Shown in pieces: positions 56,501-64,000 of a DNA stretch of 64,000 nt (position 1 is the stretch's first letter; each line of letters begins with the position of its first letter). Source of the DNA: Melieria omissa (Eukaryota > Arthropoda > Insecta > Diptera > Ulidiidae); contig OZ020268.1 in assembly GCA_963971225.1 (NCBI GenBank), positions 109,274,830-109,338,829 on the forward strand, in the 5' to 3' direction. The translations under genes were made by a program, and so were the position numbers. Under the pieces are notes generated by a model. The model did no database searches. It was not told the DNA's origin and was given only the letters and a program-made list of their open reading frames with translations.

Positions 56501-58137
56501 AAGACAGCGTCACGCCCTTCTCTCACACGGTAGCCGATTGCGGCACTCTGGCAATTAGCTGATAATGTCCTTTAAGTTGCGCTCGGCATTCTGCCACAAC
56601 TCGTTGCTCAAATCTGCTTATCCGCTTTCGGCGCCGAAGGATTTTCACGCCTTGACAAGTACGACTACGAGACTCGGGACACTGCTCAACTCCAGCGTGT
56701 TGTCGGCTGCTTTGTTGGTGGTGGTGCCGCCGCCTGTAGCCCAGCGTGTGTGCGCGCATAAATTAAGCGGGCAGCGCACAGTGTCACCCAGCGCGGCTGT
56801 CTCGGTCCCAAACGACCGTCCGCCGAATTAAGGTCGAATATAACAAATGTTTCTCTTTCTTGCGTCTGGCTTTTGGCGTTTCTCTTTGCTTCGTGGTCTT
56901 GGCCAATGGTTGTTCTGGTTGTTGCTCTGGTTGATGTTGTTGTTGTTGTTGTCGATGAAGTGGCCCTAATTTAAACGCAACGCTCATGCTGCGACCAACC
57001 GATCGCTTTTGTACAATAGTTGTCGTTGTCATTGTGATTGTTGTTGCTGTCGTTCTCCGATCTTTAGACTTTCCATCTTTTATGTATTTCGGTCTTGTCT
57101 TTTTTTATTGTTGTTGTTATCATTTTAAACAGTCGAATTTTATCTGAGGACAGCATCGCTGAAGCCATTCTATTAAATTAATTTGGATATACAACAATAA
57201 AAAAAAAAAACGAGCCACTCCACTATGCGCCGTGCCCTGCGCCTTCGCCTTCGCATCTTCGGCTGCGCAACAGGTTGCGGCTCGAAATTCTGGAAATTTG
57301 GTTGTCTTTTCTACGAACCGATTTTTCCCATGGCCCGACAGCTGCCGCAGCCACGGCGGCCGCGGCGACATTAATTGAAATTGATGGGCCGTCAAGTGCT
57401 GCCCGAAAAATGTAAAGAAACTGATTTATGCACTTGGAACAAGTCGCGTTGTGGCGCTGATTGCACTTGCAATCTGCGCTGCCCGCTGGCGTGTGGCGCG
57501 TGCCGCAACACAACTGCGCAGCGGAAATGCAAAACAACAACAACGCTGCAGTGCGCAAAGCCAAAAGGGAAATGGCATAGAAACGTCGAACGCACGGAAA
57601 TTGCATTTAATCATTTGTGCAGTGCGGCAATTGTTGCAAATTGATTTGTCTCGCCCGCTGGCGCGTGGCTGCGTGCAAAGACAGTAGCCGCAGACGTGGG
57701 CTGGTGGCCGAGGACAAGTAGCGGCTCCAAATGTTTTGAGCAGATTGAATGGGTGAATGAGTGTTGAAGACGGAAAAAGCTATCCCAAAGCGAAAGTTCC
57801 AAACGGCAGTCAAAATCTGCCTCAGTGACAGATGCACCAAATTTCAGCTACTTGACTGTGATCGGGATTGTAATGGACTATGATAAATCGGTTCAATATT
57901 CCACAAATTTCCACTTAAAGAAGTTTTCCGGATACAACTTTGTGAACCAGGAAAACCATGAATTGCCATATCCCGGAAAGGATTCATTACAAAAGGCGTG
58001 GAAAAAAAGATCTTCGTAGGAAAAAAAGATCTTCGAATAGTTTTGCAGAAAAAGATATGAAAGCCACACTTAATACTTAATTTCCTTCTTCTTCAATGTA
58101 AGACACACTCTTTTCATTTCAAGGCCCGAAACTGAAC
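53590..58137. other. Gene-free region with CAA/GTT repeats
   Basis: CAA/GTT runs lie near 54100-54118, 54199-54222, 54358-54370, 55470-55492 and 56935-56952, a GAC run near 54861-54874, and poly-A near 57200-57211. GC-rich patches lie at 53850-54970 and 56330-57700. Open frames on both strands carry no recognisable domain. Confidence 0.45.
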
Positions 58138-58142
58138 CTTAG

Positions 58143-58605
58143 CTCTTTCGCTATTTTGTTCCCATATGGCAACATGCTACTTTGTGGACGTCTGAACCCT
58201 CTGTGGTATCAAGAATAGATTTTTTGTTGGTCCTTAGAATAGTTTGAAGTTTTAGAAAAAATACGAAATTAAGAAACTGGATATTAAAGTTTAAAGAAGG
58301 GAAGTATACGCGTTTTTTAATGTATATCTTGATATAGTAAAGGAAGAAGAAGCAGAAAACTTTAGATAACTTTTTAATTTGACTTTTTCTTTCAATTTAG
58401 ATATATTTTTTTTTAATTTTGGCTGAAGTAAATGAAGAAATATTCAAATTTTTGTTATGCGTAAACATTTTTATGTTTAAGAAATTATTACAGCCGGAAC
58501 GATATGGTTTCTTATGGATTGCTGTTAATATGCTGTACACATAGAAGCCTAAAACGTAAAATTTAAAATTTTAACTTACACCAGTAAAAATCTGTAGCGA
58601 AAGGG
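58143..58605. mobile_element. TTAA element with CYCTTTCGCTA ends
   Basis: The left end CTCTTTCGCTATTTTG follows TTAG (58139-58142, one mutation from TTAA). The inverted right end reads CCCTTTCGCTACAGATTTTT and is followed by TTAA at 58606-58609. It is about 463 bp, AT-rich and non-coding. The CCCTTTC start links it to MITE-A and to the element at 17988-18223. Confidence 0.6.
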
Positions 58606-58609
58606 TTAA

Positions 58610-58763
58610 GGGGGGGAAGGGTTTCAGCGTAAAAAAAAACACTTCTTTTATGAATTTTTTTAAAGTATGGATTCATCAAATTTATTTAAACCTTTTGTAC
58701 ATTAAAAAAAATTCGATTTTTCGAAAGTGTAAACCCTTATCCCCCCCCCCCCCCCCCCCCCCC
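58610..58763. mobile_element. TTAA MITE with G7/C23 termini
   Basis: TTAA lies at 58606-58609 and 58764-58767. The left end is seven G, then AAGGGTTT. The inverted right end is a run of 23 G (plus-strand C at 58741-58763), then ATAAGGGTTT. It is 154 bp. It shares its left TTAA with the element ending at 58605, so the two abut. The homopolymer probably grew by slippage. Confidence 0.65.
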
Positions 58764-58767
58764 TTAA

Positions 58768-61041
58768 GCGACTGTGACCTCTGATTCCCTTATTCTACAT
58801 TTTTGTTTGATATTTCTCTCGCTTTTTCAAACTATCGCTATTCAAATTAACAAATCAGAGTCTTCAATTGTGAAAAGTATCTGCAGCAGTCTTCGCAACG
58901 CAGCGCAGCGTCCGGCGCGTTCTGGCCACACTGCAGCAGGACGAGAAGAGTTCCATATTTGGTGTTGGCCCAACATGCCGCAGAAATTATTAACGTCGTG
59001 TTTTGAATTTGGCCCCTCTTGCCACTCGCTCGTAAACTCTGTTGTTGTGTTTTTGTGGAGGAATATTTGTTTTTCATCTTTTTTAAGCTGCGCACTTTGT
59101 ATGCATTTTGATTTTATTCGAACTCGAAATAAAGGCAAAAAATTGAAAGCAGGCAAGTGCAAGGAGGCGGCAGGTGATGGCGGCGGTCGGGACGACGGGC
59201 CCGCGGGGTGAGCCAACATTGTTAACAAAATCAAACGATAATAAAAATAACAATGGTTCTCCACTCGCCACGCATTGTTGCTCCGCGATGCGTCCGACAA
59301 GACAAAGTCCCACACTTTGGTCTCTTCGGGTTGACTGGCGCGCTGACAGAACGGCTGGCCGACGGTTGGGTGTTATTTTGCTGCTGTCCTCATTGTTGGT
59401 GCGCTGTTGTTGTTCTAGGCTGCGTGGCCGTTGTTTGCTCATCGCATACGCAAACAAAACCGCTGCGCAGCCACAAGCAGTTCAAGTGCTGGCAGCACTG
59501 TTGATCGTCGACGTTGTTGCTCACTGTTGCGGCAGTGGTAACACCGGCAGCAACAACAACAACAACAGCAACGTCCTGCAGCACAACAACAATGTCAGCA
59601 ACAGCAGCAGCAGCAATGAGGCGCTGATCGCGTTGATCGTGTCGACCGGGGAGCGCCTCCTTTTAACGGCGCAACAACGAAATCATGACTTGGCATTTAT
59701 TGTGTTGTTGTTGCTATTGCCATTGTCTGCTCGTTTTGGACGTTTTATTGTTTTCGAGAACTCGAGCCAGCGTCCGTCCGCCGCAATCGTTGCGCACGGA
59801 TATCGCTGCAGCGCCCAGCCGCTGTGGATGCTTGCTCGAAAATAATGAAAAATTATTCAATAAAAATTATTTCTGTACATTGGCGTACGTGCGCGCGATC
59901 GGCGCATCGATTGCGTCGATCGTTGGGAAAGCCCCGCATATCCCTTTCGAAGGGCCAACAGGAGCGCGAGTCGGTAGCTGCGGTCAGTAGCCGCACAATC
60001 ACAATGCAAGTGCGATCGTGAGCCAAGTGATCGCGCTATAATTTCGCTACATCGACGAGTGCCCTGCCGCCCCCACAGCCGCCGTCGCCATGACTGCGGT
60101 CCCGTTGCCGGCGTTCGCGGCACAATTGTTATTTGCTGTTGTTATGAAATTATTGTTAAACGATTTGCAAGAGCAGCGATCGCGATCAGCCATCGCCTAT
60201 CTACGATCAGCAGTGGGTGATTTGCGCGTTGCGGATTGCGATCTGCTATTTGTGATCTGCGATTCGCGCGGCTACCGTTTTGTATAACGATCAGTTAATT
60301 TTTCCATTTGCGCGGTGGGCAATTGAGGCGCGCACTGGCGGTAGGGTTGAGCGGTGCGGCTGCGGACAAAGGTGACGGCGCTGCAGCGCTGATTCGTGCC
60401 TTAAGTGCGGCCTGACCCAGTTAGAAGTGACTTGAAGTTCGTTCGCGGATTCGGAGCGGAGGCCGATGGCGTTGCACAATTGAGCCGCAATACTTGACAG
60501 CCGGCGTGTGTATGTGTGTGTGTGTGTGATGCGCCGCTTTATTGCCTACGAGATGGCAAACATGACAACGGCGACACAATGACAATTGACGTTTAACTGC
60601 TGACAGTGGGCGGCGCGGACCAACGGCCGAACGGATGAACTCAATGAGCTCACAAAAAGTGCAACAATTCGGACACTCCATTGTGGCCACAACGGCCATT
60701 GTGGGCAGCATTTAATTATGCATCCGTTCGTCTGTTGCAGCGGTTCATTTTCCAATAAGTGTTTTTCCTTTTTGCGCGCAGAAAAGTGTGTGCACTGCGC
60801 ACCCACCAGTTGTTTGTTAGATTTGTGGAATCAAACAGAGGAAGAAGAAGAGGAAGTGCGCGTAATGTGCACAACTGGCGCAGAATGAGAAGGAAGTCGA
60901 AGATTTTTATATTTATTTGCCACAGAAAGTAGAAAGAAACGGAATTGTGCGCAATTGTTGAGAACTATTTGTTGTGGTTGTTGCAGTCTTGAATAAAGTC
61001 TACAACTGAATTGCTGATGAATTGAAAATCATAATTGGAAC
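58768..61041. other. Gene-free region with CAA/GTT runs and GATC-rich patch
   Basis: CAACAG runs lie near 59550-59620 and GTT runs near 59404-59414. The stretch 59890-60290 is unusually rich in CGATC/GATCG words. A (GT)n run lies at 60510-60528. Open frames (for example 59174-59845) are low-complexity. No exon was recognised. Confidence 0.45.
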
Positions 61042-61043
61042 TA

Positions 61044-61835
61044 CAGTCGAACTTCCCTATAGTGAACTTCTATATAATGAAGTTCTCCGTATAATGAATA
61101 AATTTCAAAGACACAGCTTTATCATTCTTTCTAAGTGCATTTTGATCTCCTTACAAAAAATTTCCATATAGTGAATATTTCTCTACAATGAAATAGTTGA
61201 GAACTTCAGTTTCATTCGTTTTTTGTCTCCATATAATGAACTTTTCTATACTATTTTCTGTCACGCATATTAAAATACCGAAACAAAGTAAAACATATTT
61301 AGGGGAAACCCAGAAGTTAAAAATAACAACAGCATAAGAAGAAGAAAACCACATCACTAACAATGTTGACAGCAATTGCTTGTTTCGAGTGAATAAAGTG
61401 AAAATGTCGCAGCGAAGTAGCATTTCTCTTGAAAAAAAGTTTTTGCTAATTAATAAAGTTGAAGAGGGAGTAACAAAAAAAAGAGATATTGCCAAGCAGT
61501 TAGGAATTCTTCCCAGTTCTTTATCAAATATTAAAAAAAAAACAAGTCAGCGATTTTAAAAAAATGCAGAAGACGGGCAATTGGTGGATGCGTCCACCAT
61601 GTACTTCCAACCTTTGTGGATATGAAGAGCAACGTACCGAATAATGTTTTTAAGTCTCTAAATGCATTAGAAGGCTTTGTTGAGAAAGAAAAGTGGAAGG
61701 GTGCAATCCAAACTAAATTACCTCATTATTTGAAATAAAAGATGAAAAAAAATCATAATTTCTCTATAATGAAGTTTATATATAATGAAGCTTTTTTCTG
61801 GTCCCGTGCCAATTCATTATAGGGAAGTTTGACTG
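61044..61835 (+). mobile_element. pogo-like element, internally deleted
   Basis: TA lies at 61042-61043 and 61836-61837. The ends are CAGTCGAACTTCCCTATAGT and, inverted, CAGTCAAACTTCCCTATAAT. The element is 792 bp. Near both ends the words TATAATGAA, TATAGTGAA or CTACAATGAA recur (about 61061, 61072, 61091, 61168, 61183, 61231, 61764, 61780), as if for repeated transposase binding. The only coding trace is a CENP-B/pogo-type DNA-binding segment at 61404-61559. The catalytic domain is missing, so it is non-autonomous. Confidence 0.85.
61404..61559 (+). pseudogene. pogo-type N-terminal HTH fragment
   Basis: A 51-residue frame starts MSQRSSISLEKKFLLINKVE and includes KKRDIAKQLGILPSSLSNIK. This is the psq/CENP-B-type helix-turn-helix found at the start of pogo-family transposases (KRDIAKQ-GIPxSTLSxIxK pattern). 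It stops at 61557-61559, and the DDE domain that should follow is not present before the right terminal repeat. It may be translated, but could at most bind DNA. Confidence 0.7.
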
Positions 61836-61839
61836 TATA

Positions 61840-63592
61840 TTAAACTGATTTAGAAATATCGGAATTAAATATACGCAATTTAGGGAGTTTGCAGCTCATT
61901 TCTAGACAAAACAGACAGACAAAACCCCTGTCGTGGCAGCTAAGAAAAAGTTCTTGCAACATTTTGCTTTGAAATCGATCATCGGACATCAATGAGACTC
62001 ATTGCTCTTCGCTTGACTCCACCGACTGTTGAATGACGTTGAGTTCTTGTGTACACAGTGACTGATTTTTTGTACCCAAATATGGTCCAAAGTAGTTGAA
62101 CACATCAGAGCAGCATTAAGTCTGCGAACTTTGTTTCCGGAGGCAATAAATCAGTTTTCATAAAAGGAAAATTGCTACTCGCCAGCGCTCAGTTCGGTTT
62201 TACGTTTTGCTAATTTCTTTTTTGTTAACTTTCGTTGCTGCCGAAATCGTGCACGTGATTCCGGTAGCTGAAAGTCCGGCCGCTACATCACGTTTCAAAA
62301 TTACGAGCCGCCGATAATTTCAGGTAGGCAGCGACGCACGCGCACCGGTCTGTCGCCAAAGAAAGCGGGCCAACTTGTTGCGGCCGCGTTTGCCAACTTG
62401 AAGCGACCACAAAGGCTCCAGCCGCCGCCGCAGACTCGCCACTCGCAGAAAAACCGTTTGACCTTGGCGTTCACATCTACGAATTCCGAGTGGACAGCCC
62501 GTGGACAGCATTTCGTGCCTGAAATCTGCACAGCAGCCACCGCAACCAGCAACAACACCAATGACAGTCAGTGCACAAAAAGCGCGACAACAGGAACAAA
62601 AGCGGCAAATGCGACAAAAAAATTCGAGCGCGCAACCGAAATGCGCCGCTAGCGGTACCGTTTTGTGCGAATGCGTTGCAAATGAAATGTGCGACACAAA
62701 GCGGAGCCGCCACCGAACGCATTGGCGTTTTGCTCACCCCTCTCGACGCCCCACGCAGTACGCAATGCGGGGGCCGACCAAAAGCCCACAACCAAAGCCA
62801 CCGGACCGCGCAGCTGGTCGCGCGGCAACGGCCGAGGAAGCAGAAAATTTACGCGTGTGCTAAACACGAGACTTCCACGAACCGTTCGTCAGCACCGCGC
62901 GCACACTCACACTTTAGTGTGTGCTGCGTTGTTGTGCGGTGTGGCATGGTATGGCAAATGCTTTATGGCCGCTGGCAATAAGCGACAAATGTGACATGGC
63001 ACAAAAGCGCATTTTCTGCTTGGCGCGCAGCACGGCCGGCCAATTTCAATTCGGCCGCGACAACAAAACAATGCAAAAAGCATTTCCCTCTATTGTTGTC
63101 TTGGCGGCCGCAGCCAGCATGCGCGCCGCACAGGAGATACCGAAGGTCCATCAAAATTTCGTTGGAAAAATTTTTAGCGCGTGCGTGCCGAAAGCGCAGT
63201 TGTCGCATCGCAAAACGAAATGGCCAATTTCGGCCGAACCGCCGATACGCTGCGCTGCCGCGTCCTAACCCAAGAAGTTGACGCCGAACAGAGACGACGA
63301 CAAGTCCCAGAAGGCACAAAAAGCGCAATTTGCTGTCCTTGACGAGCAAAAGTAGAATGCTGGTTTCTGACCCGTGCTGGGTGTTTGAACATTCGGCAGA
63401 CTGCGTTCCGAAATATTTCACTCTCTAGAAAATCTAAGAAGCTCAACTCGATTACTATACGGATGGGGTTCAGGGGAAGTCTGCGGCGACCCAAAATGGT
63501 CCCAAATGGATGCTAAAATGGTCCGATTACAGACTAAAGATTGCTTTCCTTAACCATCCATATTTGTGCCCGGAAGGAAAGGGAGCCGAATT
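61840..63592. other. Gene-free region, GC-rich at 62.2-63.3 kb
   Basis: GC-rich, CpG-containing DNA with CAA words near 62530-62600. Several frames of 80-150 codons are open on both strands over 62300-63500 with no recognised domain. No exon is supported. Confidence 0.4.
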
Positions 63593-63596
63593 TTAA

Positions 63597-64000
63597 CTCT
63601 TTCGACCCCGAATTTCACCCTGTGTCCCGATATTACTTTTTGGTATTTACATTATAAAAAATTTGCCTAAGAAATGTGCACACGACATTTGAAGTCGCCA
63701 CGCCTCTTTGTTAAAGTTCTAGAGCAAGTTTACTTTTGAACAAATTTAGCTTAAAAAAAGTTAAATAAATTTTGTATTAATATTTTTTAATTACAGCAAA
63801 TTTTTAAATATTTATGGAAAAATACAAAATTATTACTTTTTGATTTTATTTAACCATAATAAAAAACAGGGTTTTGATAAAACGCGCCCAATTCGTAGAT
63901 TTCAATTAGAACACAAACTTTCCCTAATATCGCTGCAAGTTATTGGAAATTATTTTGGGGATAACGGTAACATTTCTTTAATTTTCTTTGAATTCACTTC
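63597..64000 (+). mobile_element. MITE-A copy 3, cut by the window edge
   Basis: TTAA at 63593-63596 is followed by CTCTTTCGACCCCGAATTTC and then the MITE-A body in the order of copy 1 (GAAGTCGCCACGCCTCTTTG, CAAACTTTCCCTAATAT, TTTGAATTCACTTC). The last 110 bp or so lie beyond the window. Confidence 0.85.

Noticed and set aside
59174..59845. 223-codon open frame on the plus strand
   Set aside because: The centre is an Asn/Ser-rich CAACAG repeat. The remainder shows no domain.

Overview
This is eukaryotic, insect-type DNA and it contains no host gene that I can recognise. Mariner, Tc1-like, pogo-like, hAT-like and TTAA-flanked transposons, non-LTR retrotransposon tails and a tRNA-headed SINE sit in a background of dispersed (CAA)n/(GTT)n, (CA)n and AT-rich simple sequence. 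That background, the mauritiana-type and irritans-type mariners and the R1/I-like non-LTR tail point to a higher dipteran. A tephritid-like acalyptrate fly is my best guess, but this is inference because no host exon is available to confirm it.

Layout. 0-1.9 kb: a decayed Tc1/mariner-type element beside a 0.7 kb AAAAT-type pentanucleotide array. 5.9-8.55 kb: a mauritiana-type mariner relic carrying a whole decayed Tc1-like element and a piece of a second mariner. 9.2-10.5 kb: GC-rich, gene-free sequence with repeated CGCATAAT and GCGCATGCGC words. 11.4-12.5 kb: a TTAA-flanked MITE (called MITE-A here) split by a 5'-truncated non-LTR retrotransposon. 15.9-18.2 kb: two hAT-like MITEs, one holding a SINE, then a long-armed foldback element and another TTAA MITE. 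22.0-22.4 kb: a pogo-type MITE between two 80-bp repeat copies. 26.0, 30.3-31.0 and 34.2-35.2 kb: further terminal-inverted-repeat elements. 35.2-43.6 kb: gene-free, rich in triplet repeats. 43.7-48.3 kb: the densest transposon cluster. 50.8-51.1 kb: a 133-bp tandem repeat. 52.9-53.6 kb: a probable TIR element with a hAT MITE inside. 58.1-58.8 kb: two abutting TTAA elements. 61.0-61.8 kb: a pogo-like deletion derivative. 63.6-64.0 kb: a third MITE-A, cut by the window edge.

The only convincing intact coding region is a 348-residue irritans-subfamily mariner transposase at 46188-47234 on the minus strand. It lies in a 1,290-bp element with perfect 27-bp inverted repeats and TA target duplications, so it looks complete and possibly active. 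It sits in a four-level nest whose insertion order can be read from intact target-site duplications: MITE-A, then a second TTAA element (MITE-B), then the mariner, plus two copies of a 154-bp hAT MITE.

The rest looks like intergenic or large-intron DNA. Many open frames exist in it, but they are low-complexity or antisense shadows and I do not call them genes. Exons cannot be excluded without transcript or cross-species evidence.
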